Below are positions 16,034 to 24,461 of a stretch of 64,000 nucleotides of DNA, piece after piece. The notes below the pieces were generated by a model that did no database searches, had not been told where the DNA came from, and saw only the letters and a list, made by a program, of their open reading frames with translations. The DNA is taken from the NCBI GenBank assembly GCA_002311665.1, contig DBYX01000018.1:27005-91004 (forward strand), written 5' to 3'. The position numbers and the translations under genes were made by a program. The stretch's first letter is position 1. Every line of letters begins with the position of its first letter. This DNA comes from Lachnoclostridium sp. UBA1175 (lineage in GTDB: Bacteria; Bacillota; Clostridia; Lachnospirales; Lachnospiraceae).

Positions 16034-18088
16034 TTATTTGAGCTCTCCGCCCTGCAGCATTTTCCGAAGCACGTCCTTGACCTGCTGCTTCGCCTCCGCC
16101 ACCGTCACTCCGGCGAGCTGCGCGCCGGCAACCGTCATATGACCGCCGCCGCCGAACCGTTCCATCACAAGCTGCACGTTCAGCTCGTCGATGGAGCGCG
16201 CGCTGATGTACACCTGGTTCTGGAACATCGTGAACACGAACGAAGCCTTCACGCCGTCGATCTCCATCAACTCGTTGGCGACCTGCGCACCGAGCACGTT
16301 CGGCGATTCCAACCCCTCTCCCGAGCATTCGGCAAATGCGTAGTCGTTCAGGTACATCTCCATCCCCGCGATCGCCTTCGCGCGCGCCATATACTCCTTC
16401 TTGTCGGAACGGAACGCCTTGCGGATGCGCGTCACCTCCGCGCCGTTTCTGCGCAGGTACGCCGCCGCCTCGAAGGTGCGCACACCGGTCTTCGTCAGGA
16501 AGTTGTTCGTGTCGATCATAATGCCCGCGTACATCGCCTCCGCCTCGATTGGACGAAGCTTGAGTCCGTCGCCGATGTACTGCAGGATCTCCGCGACAAG
16601 CTCACACGCCGAGGACGCGTACGGCTCCACATACGAGAGCGCTGCGTCATCGACGGAGTCGGTCGTCTTGCGGTGGTGGTCGAGAACGATGACCTGCTTG
16701 ATGCGGTCATACAGTTCCGGACACTCCGTGTAACTCGGGCGGTTGACGTCCACGATGACGAGGAGATCGTCCTCCTTCGCCAGTTCCCTCGCGCGGAACG
16801 CGCTGATGAACATGGTGGACTCGTACTCCGGGTTGTTCAGGAAATTGCTGACGGTCGGGCGCACCGCGTTTCCGACCTCATTGAGCACGATATAAGCGTT
16901 CTTGTTGCAGTGCTTGACGATGCGGTACACGCCGATCGCCGCGCCGACCGCGTCGACGTCGGGGTTCGCGTGTCCCATGATGAACACATTTTCCTTCGAC
17001 TCCACGAGCTCCTTGAGGGCGTGCGCCTTCACGCGGGCACGCACACGCGTGTTCTTCTCGATCGATTCGCTCTTGCCGCCGAAGTACGTGATCATCTCGC
17101 CGTCGCGCACCACGGCCTGGTCGCCGCCTCGGCCGAGGGCAAGATCCATCGCCGCACGGGCACTCTCGTAGCCCTCCTCGTAGCTCTTCGCGTTGACGCC
17201 GAGGCCGATACTGATCGTCAGGCCGACCTCGCTCGGGCCGCCGATGTTAACGGACCGGACGTCGTAGAGGATGGAAAATTTATCGTCCTGCAGCCACTGC
17301 AGGTAACGGTTCTGGAATATGAAGAAGTACTTGTCCTTCTCGAGCTTTCGGATGACCGCGTCGATCCCGTTCATATAGGTCGTGATCTTCCGGTCGATGA
17401 GCGCCGTCAGAAGCGAGCGCTTCACTTCCTCGTAACTGTCCAGAACCTCGTCATAGTTGTCGATGTACAGAAGGCCGAACACCAACCGGCTGTCATAGTT
17501 CTCCTGCCGGAGAGCCGTCAGCTCCGTCTCGTCGTACAGGAAAGCCGAGACCGTCTTCGTGAGTTTCACTCCCGCGCCGCGCGACACGCGTTTGAGCTGC
17601 GCGTCAAACTCCGGCGTCTCCTGCGCGCGCATCACGATCTTGTATACCTTTCCGTTGATCCGCGTCCGGTACGTGCGCTCGTCCGACTCGTGCTTCGGCA
17701 GCGTGTACGCCTTCACCTCCGGGATCAGCTCACGAAAGTTCATGCCGACGCCCTTCCTGCCGCACACAAAGGAAAATGCCTTGTTGCACCACAGGATCTC
17801 GCTCTCACCGTCGATCACCGCGTACGGGATGTCCATCTCCGTCAACAGCTTGCTCTCGACCTCGTCATAGCACGCGGAAAATGCGATGTAATCCCGGAGG
17901 ATCCGCTTCCTGCGAAGCAGAAACATCACCAGCGCGATGACAAAGTAGATCGCCGTGGCAAATGCCCCGACCAGCGCCGCCTTGCGGCTGACAAACAAAA
18001 GCGCGATGTCCGCGACAAGCCACCAGGCAGTGAGGATCAACGGCCACAGCATATATGTGATCAATTTTCCGCTCGCGTTCTTCTTCAT
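16034..18088 (-). CDS. gdpP: Cyclic-di-AMP phosphodiesterase GdpP
   Basis: 684 residues from MKKNASG, preceded by AAAGGA; a frame extension upstream is not supported. Two N-terminal membrane helices are followed by a PAS domain, a degenerate GGDEF domain (around ISIGLGVNAKSYEEG) and a DHH/DHHA1 phosphodiesterase with MGHANPDVDAVG, VDVNRPSYTE, LDHHRKT and the late GGGGHMTVAGAQL. The enzyme degrades c-di-AMP and so affects potassium and osmotic balance and wall stress. Its place next to rplI and dnaB is the usual Firmicutes arrangement. Confidence 0.95.
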   Translation of the reverse strand: MKKNASGKLITYMLWPLILTAWWLVADIALLFVSRKAALVGAFATAIYFVIALVMFLLRRKRILRDYIAFSACYDEVESKLLTEMDIPYAVIDGESEILWCNKAFSFVCGRKGVGMNFRELIPEVKAYTLPKHESDERTYRTRINGKVYKIVMRAQETPEFDAQLKRVSRGAGVKLTKTVSAFLYDETELTALRQENYDSRLVFGLLYIDNYDEVLDSYEEVKRSLLTALIDRKITTYMNGIDAVIRKLEKDKYFFIFQNRYLQWLQDDKFSILYDVRSVNIGGPSEVGLTISIGLGVNAKSYEEGYESARAAMDLALGRGGDQAVVRDGEMITYFGGKSESIEKNTRVRARVKAHALKELVESKENVFIMGHANPDVDAVGAAIGVYRIVKHCNKNAYIVLNEVGNAVRPTVSNFLNNPEYESTMFISAFRARELAKEDDLLVIVDVNRPSYTECPELYDRIKQVIVLDHHRKTTDSVDDAALSYVEPYASSACELVAEILQYIGDGLKLRPIEAEAMYAGIMIDTNNFLTKTGVRTFEAAAYLRRNGAEVTRIRKAFRSDKKEYMARAKAIAGMEMYLNDYAFAECSGEGLESPNVLGAQVANELMEIDGVKASFVFTMFQNQVYISARSIDELNVQLVMERFGGGGHMTVAGAQLAGVTVAEAKQQVKDVLRKMLQGGELK

Positions 18089-18267
18089 ACACGGTCCTTT
18101 CGCGACGGTCATCCCCGGGCTTCGCCGGTGCGCCGTCTCAGACGGAACTTCCTCCGCGGCCCGCCCCGTTGCGGGGATCCGCCGCGCGATCAATACCCCC
18201 GGGCGCCTATTCGCGCCCTAGTTCAACCATACCGTAATAGTAACACAAAACCGACACAATAGCAAAC

Positions 18268-18306
18268 GAAAAGAATCCGGATCGGACGCTGTCGCATCCG
18301 AACCGG
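18268..18306 (-). terminator. Probable terminator after rpsR, in the 300-base rpsR-gdpP gap
   Basis: An imperfect GC-rich stem of about 14 bp (18277-18289 with about 18292-18306), followed on the minus strand by ATTCTTTTCG. The remainder of 18089-18388 should contain the gdpP promoter, which I could not place with confidence. Confidence 0.55.
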
Positions 18307-18388
18307 ACTCCCGGAATCTCGTCAATTCTGTCGCCGCGATCGATGCCGCGGCACGCGGTTCCCCGTCCGTCATGCGGACAGTCCCCGA

Positions 18389-18661
18389 TTACTCTACCGT
18401 GTAAGGCAGAAGCGCGATGTGGCGAGCTCTCTTCACGGACGTCGTGAGAAGGCGCTGATGCTTCGCGCAAGTACCGGTGATTCTTCTGGGAAGAATCTTA
18501 CCTCTCTCGGAGATGAATCTCGAGAGGGACTTTACATCTCTGTATACGGTGAACTCATCGTAAGGCTCCGTGCAGAATGCGCAAACCTTCTTCTTTCTGC
18601 GGATGGGTCTCTTTCTCGGAGCTTCGCTGCGCTCACCCTTCTCGGTTTTATTAAAAGCCAT
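18389..18661 (-). CDS. rpsR: 30S ribosomal protein S18
   Basis: 90 residues, full length, with the core GKILPRRITGTCAKHQR. The VCAFC near the start suggests the Cys-containing (zinc-binding type) variant, although the set of four ligands is not complete by eye. It follows rpsF and ssb, the universal Firmicutes order. Confidence 0.97.
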   Translation of the reverse strand: MAFNKTEKGERSEAPRKRPIRRKKKVCAFCTEPYDEFTVYRDVKSLSRFISERGKILPRRITGTCAKHQRLLTTSVKRARHIALLPYTVE

Positions 18662-18741
18662 GGTGTTACCTCCTGTTCGATTACGTCAGGCAGCCCTTCT
18701 GCCCGACCGATTCACGGATGACGCTTCCCGCGTCCCGTCTG

Positions 18742-19173
18742 TCAGATAAACGGCAGATCTTCCTCGATGCCGTCCTTGATGTCGACAAAGCCGCTGCCTG
18801 CGCTCGCCGCATCCGGTCTGGGCTGTGCCGAAGCACCGCCGACGGTAGAACCGGAAGCATTCTTGCTCTCCGCAAACTCCTGCTCATCAACGATCACCTG
18901 CCAGGAATAGACCTTCTGTCCATCCTTGTTGGTGTAATTATCGCTCTGAATACGTCCGGTGATCAGGATCTTGGTGCCCTGACGGAAGTATTTGTCAGCA
19001 AACTCCGCGCTCTTGCCGAACGCAGTACAGTTAAAGAAATCGGCCTCAGGCTCGCCTTCGCGGCGGAATCTGCGGTCCACGGCAAGCGAATAGCGACATA
19101 CCGAGGTACCGTTGCCGGCATTTCTCATCTCAGGGTCTCTCGTGAGACGACCCATCAAAATAATCTTGTTCAT
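18742..19173 (-). CDS. ssb: Single-stranded DNA-binding protein
   Basis: 143 residues. The OB fold begins MNKIILMGRLTRDPEMR and includes FNCTAFGKSAEF. A Gly/Ser/Ala/Pro-rich linker leads to an acidic tip ending DLPFI rather than the usual DDIPF; this tip contacts RecQ, PriA and other partners. Located between rpsF and rpsR. Confidence 0.96.
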   Translation of the reverse strand: MNKIILMGRLTRDPEMRNAGNGTSVCRYSLAVDRRFRREGEPEADFFNCTAFGKSAEFADKYFRQGTKILITGRIQSDNYTNKDGQKVYSWQVIVDEQEFAESKNASGSTVGGASAQPRPDAASAGSGFVDIKDGIEEDLPFI

Positions 19174-19186
19174 AAAGGATTCCTCC

Positions 19187-19477
19187 TTACTCCTCTTCGC
19201 GACTTACGCAAAGATACCGAAGAACGTTATCCATAATACGAACGCGATGCTCGATCTCGGCCGGAGCCGTGGTCTCTGCTTCGAACTGAATGAAGTAGTA
19301 GAAACCCTCGTTCATCTTCTGGATTTCATACGCCAGTCTCTTCTTGCCGCCGTCGATAACTTCGGTGATCACACCGCCGAATCTCTCAATGAGAGCCTTC
19401 GCCTTACCGAGGACTTCTTCTCTGGCTTCGTCTTCGATTCTCGCATTCACAACTAACGCCAATTCGTACTTTTTCAT
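19187..19477 (-). CDS. rpsF: 30S ribosomal protein S6
   Basis: 96 residues from MKKYELALVV, with AAGGAGG in front. A long frame extension upstream is non-coding leader. First gene of rpsF-ssb-rpsR. The leader of about 110 bases could hold the S6:S18 autoregulatory RNA element known in other bacteria; it has a GC hairpin (CCGCATTTTTGCGG) but I could not confirm the motif. Confidence 0.96.
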   Translation of the reverse strand: MKKYELALVVNARIEDEAREEVLGKAKALIERFGGVITEVIDGGKKRLAYEIQKMNEGFYYFIQFEAETTAPAEIEHRVRIMDNVLRYLCVSREEE

Positions 19478-19595
19478 AGTTGCGTGCACCTCCTTTTGGT
19501 CTCTGGCCCTTGCCTGCGCAAGAGCAAGGAAAATGGTTCCCGGCCACCGCAAAAATGCGGCTTTCGGGAAAATGTGTAACATATCACGGATTTGC

Positions 19596-19624
19596 ATTGT
19601 ACCATAGCTTTCCGTGAAATGCAA
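19596..19624 (-). promoter_or_regulatory. Promoter of the rpsF-ssb-rpsR operon
   Basis: On the minus strand TTGCAT (19619-19624), 17-base spacer, TACAAT (19596-19601). Confidence 0.7.
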
Positions 19625-19744
19625 GCGGTATTTTACATAAAATAAGCGTTTCCGTTTCTCCGTTTCCGCGCCTGTTTTCGCCGTTTCGCGCGGTCGCACC
19701 CGTCAACCCGACGAAATCGGCCGTATCCTTTTGTGCAGTGTGTC

Positions 19745-20077
19745 TTATTCGGTCTGTCCGGGCGCTTCCGCCGCAGCCTGCTCCGCCGCTTCGCGGGTTG
19801 ATTCCGCGATCTCCGTGAGCTGCTCTGCCGCAACCTCCGCGGCCTGCTCCTCCGCCTCGCGCGTCGTCCTCGCAAGCTCCATCGGCTTGTACTGCACGCC
19901 GCCCCGGATCAGAAGGCGAAGGTTCTTCTCCGCCAGCTTGCGCGGGATCATGATCATACGCCCGCACTTGAGGCACCGGAGCCGGAAATCCATACCGATG
20001 CGGTGCACTTCCCACTCGTTGCCTCCGCAGGGGTGCCCCTTCTTCATCCGCAATACATCTCCCAAACGTATGTCCAT
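19745..20077 (-). CDS. DUF951 protein with an Ala/Glu-rich tail
   Basis: 110 residues. The first 65 match DUF951 (MKKGHPCGGNEWEVHRIGMDFRLRC followed by CGRMIMIPR), a small protein often found beside rpsF in Firmicutes and of unknown function; the conserved Cys residues suggest a zinc knuckle. The family usually ends near residue 65, so the remaining 45 residues (repeats of REAEEQAAE type, predicted helix or coiled coil) are an unusual extension. GGAGAGACC precedes ATG. Confidence 0.85.
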   Translation of the reverse strand: MDIRLGDVLRMKKGHPCGGNEWEVHRIGMDFRLRCLKCGRMIMIPRKLAEKNLRLLIRGGVQYKPMELARTTREAEEQAAEVAAEQLTEIAESTREAAEQAAAEAPGQTE

Positions 20078-20173
20078 CGTGGTCTCTCCGATCCTTCCTT
20101 AAGTATAAATGCGGCGTCTATAACCGCCCCCATCATAGCACAGTCGCCGCCCGCGGTGCAACCGTTTTCCGAA

Positions 20174-20202
20174 TTGACAAACCCTCTCCCTTCGATTACA
20201 AT
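20174..20202 (+). promoter_or_regulatory. Promoter of plsC
   Basis: TTGACA (20174-20179), 17-base spacer, TACAAT (20197-20202), about 80 bases before the start codon. Confidence 0.75.
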
Positions 20203-20281
20203 ATGTTGAGTCGAAAGCCGCTCCGTCCCGGGCGCACCTGCACGGGCAAAAATGCGCGACTCCCGAGGAAAGGACAAGGCT

Positions 20282-21055
20282 ATGATCAGAACTATTCTCG
20301 TTGTTTTCTATATATTCCTCGTGGCGGTTTTCGCACTTCCGATGTGTCTGCTTCTTCTGCTGATCCGGCTGATCTCCAAGAAGGCCGCATCGAAGATCGG
20401 GCAGCCCTTCGCCGACTATGTGGCATTCTGGCCGATCTTCCTGCTCTCCGGCGGACGACTGAAGGTCGAGGGCCGTGAGAACATTCCGAAGGGCACGGCC
20501 GTTCTGTTCGCGGGCAACCACCGCAGTATGTATGACATTCTCGCCGGCTATATGGCAATCCCCATGCTGCACAGCACCTCGTTCATCTCAAAGTACGAGA
20601 TCCGCAACGTGCCGATCCTCAGCTGGTGGATGCGCGTCCTCAACTGCAAATTCCTCAACCGCAAGGATCCGAAGGAGGGTCTTAAGACCATCCAGTCCGC
20701 CATCGCGGACGTAAAGGAAGGTTTCTCGATGTTCATCATGCCCGAGGGCACGCGCAATCACGGTGAGGGCGTGATGCCGTTCAAGGCCGGAAGCCTCAAG
20801 ATCGCCGAGCGCACGGGCTGCCCCGTGGTGCCCGTCGCGATGATCGGCACGGACAACCTCCTTGAGAAGCAGTATCCGAAGATCCGCGCCTCCCGCGTGA
20901 CCGTCATCATCGGCGAGCCGATCCCGACAGCCGACCTGACGCGCGAAGAGAAGGTGGCTCTGCCGGGCGTCGTGCGCGAGCGCATCGTCGGGATGCTCAC
21001 CTCGCACGGGTTCCCCTGCCCGGAGCCGGAAGCCCCCGCGGAGGGCAACGAATAA
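20282..21055 (+). CDS. plsC: 1-acyl-sn-glycerol-3-phosphate acyltransferase
   Basis: 257 residues from MIRTILVV. An N-terminal membrane helix is followed by the acyltransferase motifs NHRSMYD (HX4D), the FLNRKD region and MPEGTRN. It adds the second acyl chain in phosphatidic acid synthesis at the inner membrane face. GAGGAAAGGA lies upstream. It has its own promoter and is transcribed away from the ribosomal block. Confidence 0.9.
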   Translation: MIRTILVVFYIFLVAVFALPMCLLLLLIRLISKKAASKIGQPFADYVAFWPIFLLSGGRLKVEGRENIPKGTAVLFAGNHRSMYDILAGYMAIPMLHSTSFISKYEIRNVPILSWWMRVLNCKFLNRKDPKEGLKTIQSAIADVKEGFSMFIMPEGTRNHGEGVMPFKAGSLKIAERTGCPVVPVAMIGTDNLLEKQYPKIRASRVTVIIGEPIPTADLTREEKVALPGVVRERIVGMLTSHGFPCPEPEAPAEGNE

Positions 21056-21079
21056 GGCGGCGGACAGCGACATTTTCCG

Positions 21080-21108
21080 TTGATTTCCCCTCCGTTCCGT
21101 GATACAAT
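21080..21108 (+). promoter_or_regulatory. Promoter of the one-helix membrane protein gene
   Basis: TTGATT (21080-21085), 17-base spacer, TACAAT (21103-21108). An octamer copy (21072-21079) abuts the -35 box. Confidence 0.65.
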
Positions 21109-21192
21109 AGGGACGCTGTGTGGAGATTGTTCGGTCCCGTGTATTCACGGACGGATTGCATACAAGTACAATCAAGAAAGCAGGTATTCCGA

Positions 21193-21672
21193 ATGATTCA
21201 AACTTCTCTGTTACCGCTTCTCTCGCTCAAGTGGCTCTGGATCACTCTGGCGATCATCGCGGTTGTTTTCATTATTCTGTTCATCGTGCTCTCCATCGTG
21301 GGGCGCAAGCTGCAGGCGAAGAACGACGCCGCCATGGCCGAGATGAAGGCCGCTGCGCGTCCCGCCTCGATGCTCGTCATAGACAAGAAGCGTATGCCTC
21401 TCAAGGACGCCGGCTTCCCGCCCGTTGTTGTGGAGCAGACGCCGAAATACGCGCGCCGCGCGAAGGTTCCGGTAGTCAAGGCCAAGGTCGGTCCGCAGAT
21501 CTTGTCGCTGATGTGTGACGAGAAGATTTTCGATCTGATCCCCGTCAAGAAGGAGTGCAAGGCGATGATCAGCGGAATCTACATCATGGAGGTCCGCGGT
21601 CTGCGCGGAACTCTGCAGAAGGACGAACCGACGAAGAAGCGCGGTCTTCTCGCCCGTCTTCGCCGCAAGTGA
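21193..21672 (+). CDS. One-helix membrane protein of unknown function
   Basis: 159 residues from MIQTSLLPLL; a longer frame starts inside the leader and is not supported. One hydrophobic segment (about 14-38) is followed by a basic cytoplasmic part, with VVVEQTPKYARRAKVPVVKAKVGPQILSLMCDEKIFDLIPVKKECKA and a very basic C-terminus (KKRGLLARLRRK). I recognise no family. The basic tail may contact RNA, DNA or membrane. Own promoter and terminator. Confidence 0.75.
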   Translation: MIQTSLLPLLSLKWLWITLAIIAVVFIILFIVLSIVGRKLQAKNDAAMAEMKAAARPASMLVIDKKRMPLKDAGFPPVVVEQTPKYARRAKVPVVKAKVGPQILSLMCDEKIFDLIPVKKECKAMISGIYIMEVRGLRGTLQKDEPTKKRGLLARLRRK

Positions 21673-21699
21673 TCCTCTCAAACGAAACGAAAGCAACCA

Positions 21700-21731
21700 A
21701 AAAGCGCTGCCGCAAAGGCAGCGCTTTTTTC
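21700..21731 (+). terminator. Terminator of the one-helix protein gene
   Basis: 11-bp stem (21701-21711 with 21717-21727) followed by T residues; the A run in front makes it probably bidirectional. Confidence 0.85.
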
Positions 21732-21782
21732 ATATTCATTCTGTTGTGTTACGCCAACCGCATATCATCCCGCGCCCCCGCG

Positions 21783-22217
21783 TCACGCGTCCTCCGCGGC
21801 ATCCTCCGTCGCGGTGGCCTCGATGACAAGCTCGTTCTCGGAGACGATCGTGTCCGCCAGCCGGATCTCGTATTTCATACGGACCGTCACGCCGTCGTCG
21901 CGCGCCTCGGTCTCCGCGGAAATCCCGAAGAAATCCAGCTGCAGCGTGCCGTACGGCGTCTCGTACTCACTCTGGTTGAGCTCGCCCGGAACGATCACCA
22001 TCGACGACCGCAACGCGCCCGTGCGCTGAACCTCGACACGGTTTCCGCGCACAACGATGCGATGCCGCGTGATCAGCTGCGGCGTTTCCTCATCGACGCC
22101 CTCGTAGAACAGGTAGATGTCATCGTCCTTGCGGTAATAGGAACCCCGCACGATGGACTCCGTCACATCCTCCGTATCCGACCGGGCGATCCCCGTTATC
22201 TTCAGCAGAACATCCAT
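21783..22217 (-). CDS. DUF1934 beta-barrel protein (YwiB-like)
   Basis: 144 residues, full length for DUF1934, a lipocalin-like small beta barrel of unknown function. The pattern includes YLFYEG, TRHRIVVRGNRVEVQRTG and PYGTLQLDFFG. It starts 5 bases after the ddl stop codon, so the two genes form an operon. The acidic end (ATEDAAEDA) is not part of the family core. Confidence 0.85.
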   Translation of the reverse strand: MDVLLKITGIARSDTEDVTESIVRGSYYRKDDDIYLFYEGVDEETPQLITRHRIVVRGNRVEVQRTGALRSSMVIVPGELNQSEYETPYGTLQLDFFGISAETEARDDGVTVRMKYEIRLADTIVSENELVIEATATEDAAEDA

Positions 22218-22221
22218 TCTC

Positions 22222-23274
22222 TCACCGCCGTGCCGCCAGCTCGATCAGCTTCGTGACCAGCGCCTTCTTGTCAAGCCCTCTCGCTCCCCAGAGCATCGGG
22301 TACATGCTGATCGACGTGAAGCCGGGCAGCGTGTTGATCTCGTTGAAAACAACCTCGTTCGTGCCCTTCTCGAGGAAGAAATCCACCCGCGCAAGCCCGA
22401 AGCCGTCCAGCGCGCGGAATATGCTTCTCGCACACTCGCGGAACTCTTCCTCCTTGCCGTCGGGCAGCTCCGGCCCGATGACCGTGCGCGAATCCTCGTT
22501 GTTGTACTTGGCATCGTAGCTGTAGAACTCGTCCGCTGCGAGGATCTCACCGACGCCGCTCGCATCCACGGTGATCCCGTCGCCGAGCACCGCGCACTCG
22601 ATCTCGCGGCCGACGATCGTCTCCTCGACCAGGATCTTCCGGTCGTGGTAGGACGCTTCCTTCAGCGCGTAGATCAGCTCCGTGCGGTCGTGCGCCTTGT
22701 TGACACCCTTCGAGGAACCCGCGTTCGACGGCTTGACGAAAACCGGATACGCAAGGCTCTCCTCGACGCGCGCCACGCACGCGTTCATATCCGCAAGCTC
22801 GTGGCCGAACACCGCGACGTACTTCGCCTGGCGGATCCCGAGCGTGTCAACCACGATCTTCGTGTAAAGCTTGTCCATCGAAACCGCGGAGCAGAGCACA
22901 CCGCAGCCGACGTACGGAATGCCCGCGAGTGTGAACAGCCCCTGCACCGTGCCGTCCTCGCCGTACAGGCCGTGCAGCACCGGGAAGATCACGTCCACGG
23001 CGCGGAACGTCACACTGTCGCCGTCCACGAACAGCACACCCTTGCGGCTGCGGTCCGGCGAGATGATCGCCGTCTTCCTGCCGTTCTTCCAACTCCCGTT
23101 CTCCACCGCCTCGACCGAGTCCACGGCGAGCCAGCGTCCGTCCTTCGTAATTCCGATCAATATCGCGTCGTAACGCTCCGGATCCAGACTCCGGATCACC
23201 GTCGCGCCGGACACGCACGATACATCGTGCTCCGACGACTGGCCTCCGAACAGGATCGCAACTGTCTTTTTCAT
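22222..23274 (-). CDS. ddl: D-alanine--D-alanine ligase
   Basis: 350 residues from MKKTVAILFGG (ACGGAGG upstream). An ATP-grasp enzyme that makes D-Ala-D-Ala for peptidoglycan in the cytoplasm. Seen are GGQSSEHDVSC, LHGLYGEDGTVQG, VKPSNAGSSKGV and the late VFNEINTLPGFTSISMYP. The LYGEDG context and the normal family core suggest a housekeeping ligase rather than a D-Ala-D-Lac type, but this cannot be settled by eye. A long in-frame extension upstream is non-coding. Confidence 0.94.
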   Translation of the reverse strand: MKKTVAILFGGQSSEHDVSCVSGATVIRSLDPERYDAILIGITKDGRWLAVDSVEAVENGSWKNGRKTAIISPDRSRKGVLFVDGDSVTFRAVDVIFPVLHGLYGEDGTVQGLFTLAGIPYVGCGVLCSAVSMDKLYTKIVVDTLGIRQAKYVAVFGHELADMNACVARVEESLAYPVFVKPSNAGSSKGVNKAHDRTELIYALKEASYHDRKILVEETIVGREIECAVLGDGITVDASGVGEILAADEFYSYDAKYNNEDSRTVIGPELPDGKEEEFRECARSIFRALDGFGLARVDFFLEKGTNEVVFNEINTLPGFTSISMYPMLWGARGLDKKALVTKLIELAARR

Positions 23275-23450
23275 AGTATAACCTCCGTTATCGCGGGCGC
23301 TCCGTCCGCGCCTCGCGCCGCGCGGCATTCGGAAAATGCTCCGCCTCCCCGCGAAACCTCCCTGCCGCATCGCACTCATTGTACCACAACCGCCCACATA
23401 GTAAAAGCGAAATAAAAGAGTTTTGAACAAATTCAATAGGTTTTCATCCC

Positions 23451-23479
23451 TTGCATTTTCCGATGATCGTTCGTATACT
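23451..23479 (+). promoter_or_regulatory. Promoter of ispE
   Basis: TTGCAT (23451-23456), 17-base spacer, TATACT (23474-23479). An octamer copy (23455-23462) lies on the -35 edge and spacer. Confidence 0.65.
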
Positions 23480-23533
23480 GAAAGGAGAATGTACCATTCC
23501 GGCTGTGACCGATCCCGGCGAAAGGAGAAGACC

Positions 23534-24397
23534 ATGAAATCCACGACTGAATACGGCTACGCGAAGATCAACCTTGCGCTCGACGTCACCGGCGTGCGAG
23601 ACAACGGTTACCACGATGTGAGAATGATCATGCAGTCCGTCGACCTGCATGACACCCTGAAGCTGACCCGGACGGAAACTCCCGGAATCACGCTGTCCGT
23701 CGGAAGCGCCTCGCTCCCGACCGGCCCCGGCAACCTCGTCTACGATGCCGCCAAGCTGATGTTCGACCGCTACGGTCTCGAGGGCGGTGTCTCCATTACG
23801 CTTGACAAGCGGATCCCCATGTCGGCCGGTCTGGCCGGCGGCAGTTCCGACGCCGCGGCGACTCTTCGGGGCATCAACCGGCTCTTTGAGCTCGGGCTTT
23901 CCTCCGAGGAGTTGTGCAATCTCGGCGTCACGCTCGGCGCGGACATCCCGTACTGCATCATCGGCGGCACCGCGCTCGCGGAAGGCATCGGTGAGATCAT
24001 CACCCCGCTGCCCGCAATGCCCGCGTGCCGGATTTTGCTGGTCAAGCCCCCGGCCGGCGTATCGACCGGATTTGTTTACAAGAATCTCAATATGGACGCG
24101 CTCGATCATCCCGATGTTGACGGTATGATCGACGCGATCAAGCGCGGCAGCTATGTCGGCGTGACCTCCCGCATGGGCAATGTCCTGGAGAGCGTCACCC
24201 TCGCGCACTGTCCGGAGATCGCGACCATCAAGACGCAGATGCAGACGCTCGGTGCGGACGGCGTTCTCATGAGCGGCTCCGGCCCGACGGTCTACGGAAT
24301 TTTCCCGACCAAAGCGGCGGCTTCCTTCGCCTACACGCACTTCCGCGTGGGCCCTTACGGCGGCGAGACATACCTCGTACAGCCGCTGCAGCCGTAA
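23534..24397 (+). CDS. ispE: 4-diphosphocytidyl-2-C-methyl-D-erythritol kinase
   Basis: 287 residues from MKSTTEYGYAKINLALDV, preceded by AAAGGAG. A GHMP kinase of the MEP isoprenoid pathway, with the glycine loop PMSAGLAGGSSDAAA and the late MSGSGPTVYG. It acts in the cytoplasm. A GC-rich hairpin without T run (about 24406-24423) follows and may act as partial terminator or attenuator before the GH5 gene. Confidence 0.93.
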   Translation: MKSTTEYGYAKINLALDVTGVRDNGYHDVRMIMQSVDLHDTLKLTRTETPGITLSVGSASLPTGPGNLVYDAAKLMFDRYGLEGGVSITLDKRIPMSAGLAGGSSDAAATLRGINRLFELGLSSEELCNLGVTLGADIPYCIIGGTALAEGIGEIITPLPAMPACRILLVKPPAGVSTGFVYKNLNMDALDHPDVDGMIDAIKRGSYVGVTSRMGNVLESVTLAHCPEIATIKTQMQTLGADGVLMSGSGPTVYGIFPTKAAASFAYTHFRVGPYGGETYLVQPLQP

Positions 24398-24461
24398 ATA
24401 AAACCCGCGCAGAGAGGCGCGGGACACGGCAGCGATATATATGTATACCAGGAGAAATGTT

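Noticed and set aside
22222..23544. N-terminal extension of D-Ala-D-Ala ligase
   Set aside because: The open frame upstream of MKKTVAILFGG covers the promoter region of ispE and lacks a ribosome binding site.
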